From NCBI RefSeq assembly GCF_023278565.1, contig NC_064674.1:310001-374000 (forward strand): 64,000 nucleotides of DNA, written 5' to 3'. The notes under the pieces are model-generated. The model saw only the letters and a list, made by a program, of their open reading frames with translations. It was not told the origin of the DNA and ran no database searches. Every line of letters begins with the position of its first letter. The stretch's first letter is position 1. The translations under genes were made by a program, and so were the position numbers. This document shows, one piece after another, positions 1-11,603 of this stretch. The DNA comes from Colletotrichum lupini. Its lineage: Eukaryota; Ascomycota; Sordariomycetes; Glomerellales; Glomerellaceae.

Positions 1-189
1 TAGCCGTAATAATTAGCTATAATAGTTAGAAGCGGCCCTTAACCACAGAGGTTCTAAACTTTAATAATAACGTAGAGGTTTTTAAAAAAAGGGCTAAATA
101 GGCTAATATTTACTACTCTTTAGAGCTCGTCAAGATTTTTTTTATTTTTATTACTTTTAATATTAACTAAAGCTACTCTCTATTTAAAC

Positions 190-293
190 TAAATAAATCT
201 ATTAAACAAATCTACTAAATAAATCTATTAAATAAATCTATTAAATAAATCTATTAAATAAATCTATTAAATAAATTTACTAAATAAACTTAT
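190..293. repeat. 13-bp tandem repeat (about 8 units) in element C
   Basis: Units of TAAATAAATCTAT with small changes repeat about eight times. The same array, shorter and more diverged, occurs at the matching place in other C copies (for example about 20,345-20,440), so it belongs to the element and is not a local expansion. Confidence 0.8.
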
Positions 294-657
294 TGATATA
301 TAAACTACTACCTCGACGAGAACCTACTCTAAAAATGCTTATTAACAAGTCTACCCCTCTCGGGCTGGGCGCCCTCTTTAGCTAGCTCGACGCTATAGCT
401 ATTATAACTAACGTAAGTATACCCAAGGATTAATAAAGTACTTTTTAGCGGTGCGGAATTTAACTAAGTAATAATACGAACGCTATAAATAGCCGGGCTA
501 GTATAAATATTAAGATTTATTATATTAACGCTAGCTTAGTTATAATAGCTACGATAGACGGGCTAGAGGTATATAGGGTTAGGGTAATAAGCCGGCGCCT
601 TAAATAGCTCTTACGGGACCCCCTAAGTAATAATAATACCTATATAAAAGAATAGAT

Positions 658-828
658 AATCCGTGGTTATGAACTTTATAAGAGGGAAAGTTAAAAAGTT
701 AGAAAATCTAAAAAAGATTAGTCTAGCGAGATAGTATAAGTATTTACTAATACCGTATATTAATACTATATAATTAATATCAAGAATCGCCCGAGCAGCT
801 GGTAAAAGTAGAATATCAAAATAAATAA
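658..828 (+). mobile_element. SINE-like retroposon S1
   Basis: It starts AATCCGTGGTTATGAAC and ends in an A-rich tail (AATAAATAA). It is flanked by the 14-bp TSD ATAAAAGAATAGAT (644-657 and 829-842) and sits inside element C1, so it is younger than C1. Confidence 0.85.
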
Positions 829-1167
829 ATAAAAGAATAGATTATACTAGACCTAGTTACTTACGTAGGTTAGTACTAAGAGGTCCTATACGCGTTAAAA
901 TAAGTAAAGCTCGCTTTATAAGCGGCTAGAACTTAAGAGGACTTTACGTAGCAAAAGGTTAAGAGCTATTAATAAAAGGGAGATATTAGTCAAATCGGTT
1001 AACTACTACTTTAGTTAGTAGTTAGGTATAGAGCGTATTATACTTAGTTTTCCCTAATACGTAATACACGGTACGGCCCCGGCGGATTGCTCCGTCGGGG
1101 GGACTTATTTAGTTATATTACTAAGTTATAATAAATAAGTATATTTATACTAATAGTCTATTATGAT

Positions 1168-1262
1168 GGTAGGAGTATTCATTAATATAATATATTAATA
1201 CTATATAATTAATATCAATGACCGCCCGAGTAGTTAGTAAAGGTAGAATAAAAGAATAAATT
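1168..1262 (+). mobile_element. SINE-like retroposon S2, 3' half
   Basis: It matches the SINE from the ATAGTCTA segment to the GGTAGAATA end. The 5' half is missing and I saw no clear TSD. Confidence 0.6.
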
Positions 1263-1302
1263 TTCATAATAAGTATGAGATTTTATAATAATAATAGCTT
1301 TA

Positions 1303-1478
1303 TTTATTTTTTTATTCTACCTTTACTAGTTGCTCGGGCGGTTCTTCATATTAATTATATAGTATTAATATATAGTATTAATAAATACTCCCACTATCTC
1401 GATAGACTATTTTTTTTAGATTTTCTAACTTTTTAACTTTCTCTCTTATAAAGTTCATAACCACGGATCATTAACGGC
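1303..1478 (-). mobile_element. Full-length SINE-like retroposon S3
   Basis: The copy is 176 bp. Read on minus it begins GCCGTTAATGATCCGTGG and ends in an A-rich tail. The 14-bp TSD TAATAATAGCTTTA lies at 1289-1302 and 1479-1492. This copy helps fix the full length of the family. Confidence 0.9.
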
Positions 1479-1487
1479 TAATAATAG

Positions 1488-1743
1488 CTTTAATATACCC
1501 CCTTTTTCTATTAATTAATATCTCGTTAATTATTTAAGAAAGAATAGTATAAAGGCTTATCTACTTAATTATGATATAAAACTTTAGGTCTTTAAAATAG
1601 TCTTAATAAGCGAATTCGTATATATATTAAAGTTCTTATATTTATTAATAAAGTACTAGGCCTATTAGTAGCGGAGGGGGATATATATATTAGCCAAGTA
1701 TAATAGAGCTATAGTTTACTTAGTAAAATCCGTTTAGAGTTTT
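1488..1743. repeat. Direct repeat with 6036-6300
   Basis: The stretch from CTTTAATATACCCCC to TAAAATCCGTTTA is repeated at about 6036-6300 in the same orientation, with RIP-type differences. After removal of B1 the similarity seems to continue from 4904 to about 4985, so the unit is at least 330 bp. It could be an LTR pair or a duplicated internal part of an old retroelement; I could not decide. Confidence 0.6.
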
Positions 1744-2068
1744 CTTCAAGTAGTATTTATTTTCTTTATATTCTAGTTTTACTAACTACACGGGTAGTTC
1801 TTGATATTCATTATATAGTATTAATATATAGCATTAATAAATTTTCCTACTATCTTAATAAATTTCTTTTTTTTTCTCCTTAATTTTCCCTCTTATATAG
1901 TGTATAACTATATATTATTAACGGCGATATTAGGTACCCTACGCTACTACTTTATAAGCCTATTATATACTTAGCTAAGTTAGCTACTTTGCTAAGCATA
2001 GTAGTTTATTATAGTAGTATTTAAGATGCCCTCTTTACTATTATTAAGAATAATATTAACTTTTATAT

Positions 2069-2426
2069 TTGTTTTTTATTTTTACTTTTACTAGCTACTC
2101 GGGCGATTCTTAATATTAGTTATATAGTATTGATATACAGTATTAATAAATACTAGTACTATCTAATTAGACTATTTATTTTAGATATTCCTCTACCTTT
2201 TTAAACTTTCCCTCTTATGAAGTTTATAATTATAAATTAACGGTAATATTAAGTACGATATTACTACTTTATAAGCCTACGTCTACTTAGCTAAGTTTAC
2301 AGCCCTCTTGGTAATAGTAGCTTATAATAGTAGTATTAAAGATACTGTTATTATTATTATTATTAAGAATAGCTAGTACTAACCTTTATAAGTACTAAAA
2401 TTTACTACGCTTTTAATTTCGACTCG

Positions 2427-2457
<31 letters not shown>

Positions 2458-3094
2458 TCGTTACGTCGTTTTTTTAATTAGAGTTAAAAAACGCTACTTC
2501 CTTATTATTTATTATCATTACCCTATTATTATTACTATTGAATTATTTACTTTAAATATATATTATTAAAATACCGAGATACGTAGTTATTATCGACCCC
2601 TAGGGCTTCTTTAATAACTGGAAATTCGATTTTATAAGTATTATACTAAAGGGCCCCGAACTATAGCACAGCCGTCTTAAGAAATACGAATTAGATATTA
2701 TTAACTTAAAAATCGGAAAAATATATATTAATATAGCTATTACTTTAATAAGTACCTAGCTTATATAATATAATAACTTTAAAATACTTAATTAACTTTA
2801 AAGTATTATTAATATTTTAAAAACGTAGTATAAGAGTAGGTTAGGAAAGATTAAAAGGGATATTTTAGAGTTATTAAATAAGGTAAAAAGTAGGGGGTAG
2901 TTTTTAACTATTGAGAGAGTAATTAATATATTATAGCGGGATCGTTAGTATTTAGTAACGGCTACGGCCGGCTATAGTTAGTTATAAAGTTTTATTAAAA
3001 TACGTAATAAAAATACTTAATATTAACCCTAATAGACTAGCTTGCCCGTAAAGGCAAAGATAGCCCCCAATGAGGCGGACCGGGCCTTAAAAGG
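2069..3094 (-). mobile_element. Element B copy B2 nested in B1
   Basis: It is a complete copy of 1026 bp with the 14-bp TSD ATTAACTTTTATAT (2055-2068, 3095-3108). It contains the SINE end at left, a (TA)n tract, and the right end ACCGGGCCTTAAAAGG. Confidence 0.85.
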
Positions 3095-3507
3095 ATTAAC
3101 TTTTATATATATAATATTTACCCTAATACTCTTAACTTTAACTTATATATATATATATTCGTTACCTCGTTTCTTTTATTAAAGTCGAAAACGCTTCTCT
3201 TACGCTTCATTATTATTATTATACTATTACTATTATACTATTACTATTACTATTACTATCTAACTATCTACTTGAAATAAACTTTATTACAATACTAAGA
3301 CGCTATTAATAACTCGTTAACCCTTAGGGCTTCTTTAATAATTAAAAGTTCGATTTTATAAGTATTATATTAAATAGCCCCGAGTTAAAAAAAGACTATT
3401 TTAGTAAGTACTAAATTTATAATATTAATTTATAGAAAATAAATGAATATATTATAATAAGTATTACTCTTATTAGTACTTTTTTAATATAATAAAGTAA
3501 TATAAAT

Positions 3508-4170
3508 CCCTTTAGGGTCCGGTCCGCCTTATTAGGGGCTGTTTTTGCCTTTATAAATAAGCTAGTTTATTAGGGTTAATATTAAGTATCTTTATTACGT
3601 ATTTTAATAAAATTTTATAACTAACTATAGCCGGCCGTAGCCGTTACTAACTATTAATACTAACTAAACTTAAAATATTAATAATCCCGCTATAATATAT
3701 TAATTACCCTTTAAATAGCTAAAACTTATTCCTTATATTCTAACTTACTTAATAACTTTAGAATATCCTTTCTAATTTCCTTTAACCTTTTATTCTACCG
3801 TTATAATACTAGGGTATTAATTATACTCTATAGTTAATTAAGTATTCTTAAGGTTATATTATATTAATTAGATATTAATAAGGGTAATACTTATATTAAT
3901 ATACGTATTTCGGATTTTTAAATCGATAGTATTTAATTTATATCTTTTAAACCGACCTTATTATAGTTTGGGGTCCTTTAGTATAATATTTATAAGATCG
4001 AACTTTTAGCCCTTGAAGTATCTTTATAAATTCATAAGTTACCGTCTTAGTATTTCGATAGTATATATATAAATATATAATTCAATAGTAATAGTAATAG
4101 TAATAGTATAATGATAATAAATAGTAAGGGAAATAGCGTTTTTTAATTTTAATAAAAGAAACGAGGTAAC

Positions 4171-4204
<34 letters not shown>

Positions 4205-4544
4205 AAAGTTAAAATAGGGTAGACGTAAGGTTAGCGCTAGCTATTCTTAATAATAATAATAATAATAATAATAATATCTCTAATACTACTATTATAAACT
4301 ATTATTATTTAAAGGGCTATTAACTTAGCTAAGTAGACGGCTTATAAAGTAGTAGTATCGTACTTAATGTCGCTATTAATCCGTAATTATAAACTTTATA
4401 AGAGGGAAAGTTTAAAAAGGTAGGAAATTTAAAAAAAAAATAGTTTAACGAGATAGTAGGAGTATTTATTAATACTATATATTAACATTATATATCTAAT
4501 ATTGAGAATCGCCCGAGTAGCTAGTAAAGGTAGAAATAAAAAAC
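3508..4544 (+). mobile_element. Element B copy B3 nested in B1
   Basis: It is a complete copy in opposite orientation, from CCCTTTAGGGTCCGG to the SINE tail AATAAAAAACA. The TSD AAAGTAATATAAAT lies at 3494-3507 and 4545-4558. B1 sequence resumes directly after it. Confidence 0.85.
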
Positions 4545-4919
4545 AAAGTAATATAAATAAACCTAGATTTAATAATATAATTAGGAGTTTAAAAAGAGTA
4601 TAATTAAGTATATTAAATAAGAATATTGATAAGGAGAGGTTATTATTAAATAAGATAAAAAGAGAAAATAAGGGGTAGTATTTAGCTATTTAAAAAAGTA
4701 ATTAATTTATTATAATAACGGGGTTATTAATATCTTAAGTTTAGTTAGTATTAATAATTACTTAGTAATAGCTACGGCCGGCGATAGTTAGTCATAGAGT
4801 TTTATAAAGTACGTAATAAAAATACTTAATATTAACCCTAATAGACTAGCGTATTTATAAAGGCGAAGATGGCCCCTAATAAAGCGGACCGGACCCCAAA
4901 GGGCTTTAAGTAATATTTA

Positions 4920-6480
4920 ATTTATATAAAATATATATATTTATAACTAATAAAAGCCCTTAAGTATATACTTAGAGTTTCGCTATTAGGGTAGTACCGC
5001 TTAGCTATTAGGGTAATAATCTACTTTTCGGCTAATTAGAGCGTCTAGATTATTAGAGTTTTTTTATTAGCCTGCGCATCCTATATTAGCTATAACTAGT
5101 ATAATCACCCTATACTTTACCTAGGTACTTAGACTACTTCTACTTATTTATATAAAGTAATATAATTTAAAAATTATTTTAGCTTTTATTATAGTAATCG
5201 AGAGATCCTACTAAATATCGATTTTCTTTAAAATCGTTAAAATTATCCTTAACTACGGCCTTTTATTAATTAATTAACTAAGTTAGAGATTCCTTAGGGC
5301 CGTAAATATTAGTAACTACTCAATATAATATTTATTATATCTTATTAATATCGAGACGTCTCTTTTAATTATAATATAGTCCTAGATAATTTCTTATAGT
5401 AGCTCGGCTACTAATTCGTCCTTTATATCATATTTAAATACTAAATAGTTATAATAAATACCCGCCCTTACTAGCTACGGGTCTAAGTTCGTAGCTTTAT
5501 AAAACTATTTAAGCTATTTGCTTAATAAAAGTAAGCTACTTAATAAGAGGCTATTTAATAAGAAGCTATTTAATAATAAAATACTACTTATAAGTATAAA
5601 TATTAAATTCGGAATCTTTTAGTTACGTAGCTACCTATATAAACTAATTATAATATAGAGATATTTAATTCGTATTAAAGTATTATTAAGATCTTAAGGA
5701 GGTTAGTATATATTCTATTAGTAAAATATATCGACGTACTAAGGGCTACTTAAGTTACTAACGTAACTAAATATTATACTTTATTAACTAACCTCTAAAT
5801 ATCTTTAGGATCTTAAGGATTTTATAATTATAAAGTAGTTTATATTAGTTTATGAAGCGCTTATAATAAAGCTAAAAACTAAATAAGTTCTTATTAATAA
5901 GTAATAATATCGTAATAAAAATAATTTAGTATTAATAAGTTATAAATTTAAAACTTTATATCCTGCTTACTTAGTTACGTTACTAAGCTATAGTTAGTAA
6001 AGATATTTATAATAAGTACGAAACTTTATAATAGTAATAACCTTAATATACCCCCTTTCTTTATTTATTAATATCTCGTTAATTACTTAGAAAACGGTAT
6101 AAAAGTTTATATAGTTAATAATAATATAAAACTTGAGGTCTTTATAAATAGTTTTAGTAAGTAAGTTTATATATATACTAAAGTTCTGATATTTATTAAT
6201 AAAGAACTAGGCTTATTAATAATAGAGGGGGATATACGTATTAACTAAGTATAAAAGAGCTAGAGTCTACTTAGTAAAATCCGTTTATAATGTTTCCTAA
6301 GTAATATTAAAATTAATTTTTAAATTTATATAGAGTATATATACTCATAGTTAATAAAAGCCTATAGGTATATACTTAAACTTAGTAATCTCGAGTTATT
6401 AAGTAATAAATAATTTATTAATACGTAAGATCTTATTAAGTACTATAGTTTATAAGTTATAAAGGAGGGCGGTAGTAGTA
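4920..6480. other. RIP-degraded host sequence, unidentified
   Basis: Apart from the direct repeat at about 6036-6300, this 1.5 kb has no feature I recognise. It lies directly upstream of the plus-strand gypsy pol remnant and may be its gag region, but I see no zinc knuckle or protease motif. Confidence 0.4.
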
Positions 6481-6929
6481 GCCTTTTACTCCTTTAAACT
6501 TTCTTATGAAATTACCTCTATTTTTTATATTAAAAAAAAAGAGTAAAAAACGAAGACCTATTATTAATTATAAAAGACTTAATAAAATTATAAAAAAGAA
6601 TTATCATCCCTTATAAATTATTACTAAGCTTAGAAATCTATTTTATAGAGCTAACTAGTTTATTATTATAGATTTTAAAAAAATATTTAACTAGATTTAG
6701 ATTAAAAAAAGAAATAAATAAAAGACGGTATTTTAAACTTATAAAGGACTCTTTAAGTACCTCGTTATACCCTTTAGACTTATTAAGACCTCAGTAACTT
6801 TTTAAATAATAGTTAACTACGTATTCTAAGAGTACGTTAATATTTTTATGATTATTTATATTAATAATATTCTTAACTTCTCCCCTAACCTCGAAATATA
6901 TAAAAAATAAATTTATATAGTATTTTAAA

Positions 6930-7116
6930 GCCGTTAATAATCCGTAGTTATAAACTTTATAAGAAGGAAAGTTAAAAAAGTAAAAAATCTAAAACAATAG
7001 TCTATTAAGAAAGTAGGAGTATCTATTAATACTATATATTAATACTATATATTAATACTATATAATCGATATTAAGAATCGCCTGAGTAGCTAGTAAAGG
7101 TAAAAACAAAAAATAA
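6930..7116 (+). mobile_element. SINE-like retroposon S4 in gypsy pol
   Basis: It begins GCCGTTAATAATCCG and ends AAAACAAAAAATAA, with the 13-bp TSD ATAGTATTTTAAA (6917-6929, 7117-7129). A short internal duplication of the TATATTAATACTA motif makes it 187 bp. Confidence 0.85.
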
Positions 7117-7253
7117 ATAGTATTTTAAAAGCTCTAAAATATTAAACTATATACTAAACCTTCTAAATACGAGTCTTATATATAAAAAGTAAATTTCTTA
7201 AGATATACTATTATACTAAAATAAATTTATATATATATATATTTATTTTGTTT

Positions 7254-7421
7254 TTATATTCTACTTTTACTAACTACTCGGGCGATTCTTAATATCGATT
7301 ATATAATATTAATATACCGTATTAATAAATATCCCTACTATCTTAATAGACTACTTTTTTAGATTTTGTACCTTTTTAACTTTCCCTCTTATAAAGTTCA
7401 TAACTACGGATTATTAACGGC
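7254..7421 (-). mobile_element. SINE-like retroposon S5
   Basis: It is nearly full length, ending rc GCCGTTAATAATCCG at right. The TSD is hidden in flanking TA repeats. Confidence 0.75.
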
Positions 7422-7436
7422 TTATATATATACATA

Positions 7437-8729
7437 ATTTTTTTTACTTTTACTACCTACTTAGGCAATTCTTGATATCGTTTATATAGTATTAATATAT
7501 AGTATTAATAAATACTCCTACTATCTTAATAAACTATTTTCCAAAATTTTCTAACTTTTTAACTTTCCTTTTTATAAAGTTTATAACTACGGATTATTAA
7601 TAGTAATATTAAGCACTTAATACTACTACTTTATAAGCTTATTATATACTTAGCTAAGTTAGCTATTTTTTTAAATATAGTAGCTTATAATAGTAATATT
7701 AAAAATGCCCTCGTTGCCGTCGTTAAGAATAATACTAACTTTATAATATCTATTATACTTTTAACTTTAACTCGTATATATATAGTGGTTTTTTTTCCGG
7801 CTTTATAAGTACAAAAGATCGACCTTAACGGGATCACGCTTTTAAGGGAAATTACATAATATAGTATACTTTTTAACTACATAATACGCGCAATGTATCC
7901 TAAGCACGCGCTTAATATAATATAGTAATTTCGATACGAAAACCGCTATTCAATTCGGGATAGGCAAGCTGCCCTGCTAGTTAGGTATGGAGCGCATTAT
8001 ACCCAGTTTTCCCCAATACGTAATACACGGTACGGCCCCGGCGGATTGCTCCGTCGGGGGGATTAACTCGTATATATATATATATTCGTTACCTCGTTTT
8101 TTTTATTAAAGTTAAAGACGTTACTTTCCTCGCCATTACTATTACTATCGCTATTTAACTATTTTAAATATACTTTATTAAAATACCAAGATGCTATTAA
8201 TAAGTCATTAACCCTTAGGGCTTTTTTAATAATTAGAAGTTCGATCTTATAAATATTATATTAAATAACCCCGGGCTATAAAAAGACTACTTTAATAAAT
8301 ACTATATTAATAACATTAACTTATAAAAAACGGATAAATATATTATAATAAGCGTCGCTCTTATTAATATTTTTTTAATATAATAAAATAGTATAAATAA
8401 GCCTAGATTTAATAATATAATTAAGAACTTAAAAAGAGCATAAGCGAGCGTATAAAATAAGAATATTAATAAGGAGAGGTTATTATTAAATAAAATAAAG
8501 GGAGAAAGTAAGGGGTAGTTTTTAGTTATTTAGAGGGCGATTAATATACTACGGTGGCGGGGTTATTAGTATTTTAAGTTTAGTTAGTATTAATAGCTAC
8601 GGCCGGCTATAGTTAGTTATAAAGTTTTATTAAAGTATATAATAAAGATACTTAATATTAACCTTAATAGACTAGCTTATTTATAAAGGCAAAGATGGCC
8701 CCTAATAAGGCAGACCGGACCCTAAAGGG
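7437..8729 (-). mobile_element. Element B copy B4, carrying element C copy C2
   Basis: SINE-type left end, B right end (…ACCGGACCCTAAAGGG). The C2 insertion splits it at its ACTCGTATATA tract. The gypsy pol frame resumes just after the right end. Confidence 0.8.
7783..8062 (-). mobile_element. Element C copy C2, internally deleted (280 bp)
   Basis: Both ends are kept (TAGTGGTTTTTTTTCCGGC and the GC hairpin) but the middle is gone. The 16-bp TSD TTAACTCGTATATATA is at 7767-7782 and 8063-8078. It keeps many CG and some CA/TG, so it looks fairly young. Confidence 0.85.
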
Positions 8730-9080
8730 ATAAATTTATATATAAATATTAAAAATAAAAATAATTAAGGACTAGCCTATGTTATAAGACGTTAAGGACG
8801 TATAAGGATTCTTAAGATTTATTAATTTTTATTAACGATTCTTTAAAAGCTATATTAATATAATTAGACTTTTTAATAACTTAATACGAAAAAATACCCT
8901 ATTCGTTTAGGACCCTAAGTATAAAAAAGTATTTATTAAAGTTAAGAATATAGTCGTTTTTAAACTAATTATTATAATCCTAGACCTTTAAAAGCCTTTT
9001 AAAACTAAGACTAACGCCTTAAACTTTACTATAAGAGCGGTCCTAGGATAATAAAATTAATAAAAAAAGCTTTATTTATT

Positions 9081-9250
9081 TATTTTTTATTTTTTAATTT
9101 CTGCCTTTACTAGCTACTCGGGTAGTTCTTAATATCGATTATATAATATTAATATATAGTATTAATAAATACTTATACTATCTCGTTAGACTATTTTCTT
9201 TTAAATTTTCTAACTTTTTAACTTTCCCTCTTATAAAGTTCATAACCACG
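9081..9250 (-). mobile_element. SINE-like retroposon S6
   Basis: It is a nearly complete copy lacking only the first bases; its 5' end abuts element C3 directly at CCACG|AGATTTCG. Confidence 0.75.
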
Positions 9251-10050
9251 AGATTTCGTATTATATACTCCTTTTTATTAAGGGTTAAAGAACCCCTTAT
9301 ATATTCCTTTTTATTTATAATATAGCCTATATTAGAGGGATTTCTAGCTTTATAAAATATAATTTCTAAGTTAATAGTAATATATTAAAGTTTAACCTCC
9401 GTATTAGCCCGGCTATTAATAACGTTCGTACTATTACTTAGCTAGATTCTATATTATTAAAAAGTATTATACTACTCCTTAAGCGTACTTATATTAATTA
9501 TAATAGCTAGGTCATAAAGGGGGCCTAAGAATTTATTAAGCCCTAGAGAGGGGGACTTATTAAGGGGTATCTTTAGTAAAATAGTAGTTTATATATTAAT
9601 AAGTTCGTTTAATAGGTTTATTTAATAGATTTATTTAGTTTAAATAGAGCTTTAAGTAATATTAAAAATAATAAGAATAAAAAGAATCTTTACGAGCTCT
9701 AGTATAATAAAAAAGTAGCTAAATATTAGCCCTTTAAGCCCTTTTTCTAAAAACCTTTACGTTATTATCAAAGTTTAGAACCTCTATAGTTAAGGGCTAC
9801 CTCCGACCTTTACGGCCGACCTTTATTATCAACCTTTTTAAATAGTACTATTACGTATAGAGTAGCTTATTTATCCCGAATTATATAGTAGTTTTCGTAT
9901 TAAAATTACTATATTACGTTAAGTACGTACTTAGGGTATATTATGCGTATTATATAATTAAAAAGTATACTGTATTATATAATTTCTTTTAAAAGCGTAA
10001 TCCCGTTAAAGTCGATCTTTTGTACTTATAAAGCTAGAAAGAAACTACTA
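9251..10050 (+). mobile_element. Element C copy C3, without hairpin end
   Basis: It matches C in reverse, ending at right with the A-rich terminus (GAAAGAAACTACTA). The GC-hairpin end is absent, as expected of 5' truncation if the A-rich end is 3'. The gypsy frame continues after it. Confidence 0.75.
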
Positions 10051-11404
10051 TATAAGAACCTTATAAACTTTATAATAAATAAGAACTTAAATAAATAATA
10101 AATTAAATAAAGTAAATCCCTATTTAAATATAACTTCCGAATTATTTATTAAAAAGGTTTAAAGAATAGTAAAGTAGACGCTCTTAATAAAAGACCTAAT
10201 TACGAATTCGTAGTTTTCAAAAAACATAAGTTATTTTTAAATAAAAAAAAGATCATAGCCTTATACTAATTATAAAACTCCTTATAATAACTAAAAAGAT
10301 TAATACTAGCTTAACTAAAAAGATAACTCCTAAGCTTATTATAAAAATTTATAATATATTGATATACGGTTACTTAGGAGTTATTAAAACGTAAAAACGG
10401 ATTTATTAATATTATAGTAAATCTATTATACGTATTAAAATTATAAAAGTAATTAAAGACTGCATAACTTATAAAGAAATTAAAAATAGCCTATATAAAC
10501 TATATAGCGAGCTATAACTACTATAACTATTGATAAAATATAGTAATTAATTATATAGGATTTTATTATTAAACTATTAAAGTCTAGAGAACTATTTATT
10601 AAAATATAGTAAAATAGTATTTTAGTTATAGTTGACTAACTTACTAAGTTTATTTATTTTATTCCTTATAAAGAATCTAGTACTATAAAAGACCTAGTAT
10701 ACGTATTTACTAAAATTATACTTTTAGACTACGGTTTATTAAAAGAAATTATTTTTAATAGGGGTAGACTTTTTATTTTAAAGTTTTAGAAATCTTTAAT
10801 TTCGTAACTTAGTATAGATTATAAACTATTAATATTATTTTATTTATAAACTAATAAATAAATAAAAAAGATTAATTAGACCCTCGAGATATACCTTTAT
10901 TATTATATAAATTACGACTAGGATAATTAAGTAGCGCTCTTATTAATAGCCTAGTTTATATATAATAATATAATTAATAAAAGTATAAAAGAATCTTTAT
11001 TTAATTTTAACTACGGATTCTAATTAATAATATATAGAGAAGTATAATAAAAACTATAAGTTATAAGAGCTATAGTAAACGTAAATAAACTTAAAGAAAT
11101 TTATAAATAAGTCTTAATAAACCTCGAGTTTATATATTAGTATATGGAAAAAAAGGCGGATAGATTAAGGATTAGAGGACTATTTCTAAAAAAGTAAGAT
11201 AATACTTATCTCCTCTATTATAATACTAAAACGAAATAACTACGTAATAAATTAAATTATAGAAAACTTAGACCTTACGAAATTATTAAAAAAGTCTTAT
11301 TAATTAATTATAAACCAAGACTACTAAATACGATACGATACTATCCCGTTTTTTATATTTTACTACTCGAACCTATATCAAAAAGATTATATAGAAAAGA
11401 TTAT

Positions 11405-11603
11405 ATTATTTATTCTTTTTATTTTTATATTTTACCTTTATTTACTACTCGGGCGGTTCTTAATATCGACTATATAGTATTAATATATAGTATTAGTAGA
11501 TACTTATACTGTCTTAGTAGACTATTCTTTTAGATTTTCCTTAATTTTCCCTCCTATAAAGTTTATAACTACGGATTATTAACGGCGATATTAGGCGCCC
11601 GAC
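11405..11603 (-). mobile_element. SINE plus start of element B (B5), truncated
   Basis: The SINE is followed by ATATTAGGCGCCCGAC, which is B sequence, and then breaks off into element C4. It therefore belongs to a truncated B copy. Confidence 0.7.

Larger units (their letters stand above)
1..1102 (-). mobile_element. Element C copy C1, cut by window start
   Basis: It ends at the right with the family's GC-rich hairpin (stem CCCCGGCGGA / TCCGTCGGGG, positions 1079-1100). The strand is given so that the A-rich end is 3'. A 13-bp tandem array lies at 190-293. Read on +, 334 onwards gives a frame beginning MLINKSTPLGLGALFS broken by TAA/TAG; I do not recognise it. SINE S1 is inserted at 658-828. 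Confidence 0.7.
1760..4903 (-). mobile_element. Element B copy B1, carrying two nested B copies
   Basis: The left end is the SINE sequence in reverse and the right end is the B start (rc of CCCTTTGGGGTCCGG). The flanks CTTCAAGTAGTATTTA (1744-1759) and CTTTAAGTAATATTTA (4904-4919) are a 16-bp TSD differing by two RIP-type transitions. B2 and B3 are inserted inside; without them and their TSDs B1 is about 1.05 kb. Confidence 0.85.
6480..11400 (+). pseudogene. Ty3/gypsy pol remnant, RIP-destroyed, in pieces
   Basis: Pieces of one plus-strand polyprotein can be followed across later insertions. Reverse transcriptase is at about 6520-6916 (for example LIIIDFKKIFN and, at the catalytic YxDD, YINN) and 7130-7230. 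The RT-RNase H linker is at about 8770-9060 (LRFINFY.RFFKSYINII). The RNase H end, with the typical DAL..RP motif, is near 10,170-10,205. The integrase core is at about 10,660-11,030 (FIPYKESSTIKDL, LLKEIIFNRG). Stops are TAA/TAG at expected Gln or Trp codons, as RIP makes. S4, S5, B4, S6 and C3 interrupt it. The domain order RT-RNase H-integrase is that of Ty3/gypsy. No LTR was fixed. Confidence 0.8.

Noticed and set aside
2600..2900. Element B as an LTR-retrotransposon gag
   Set aside because: One frame after mental reversal of RIP looked gag-like, but it lies antisense to the retroposon polarity and no zinc knuckle or LTR was found.
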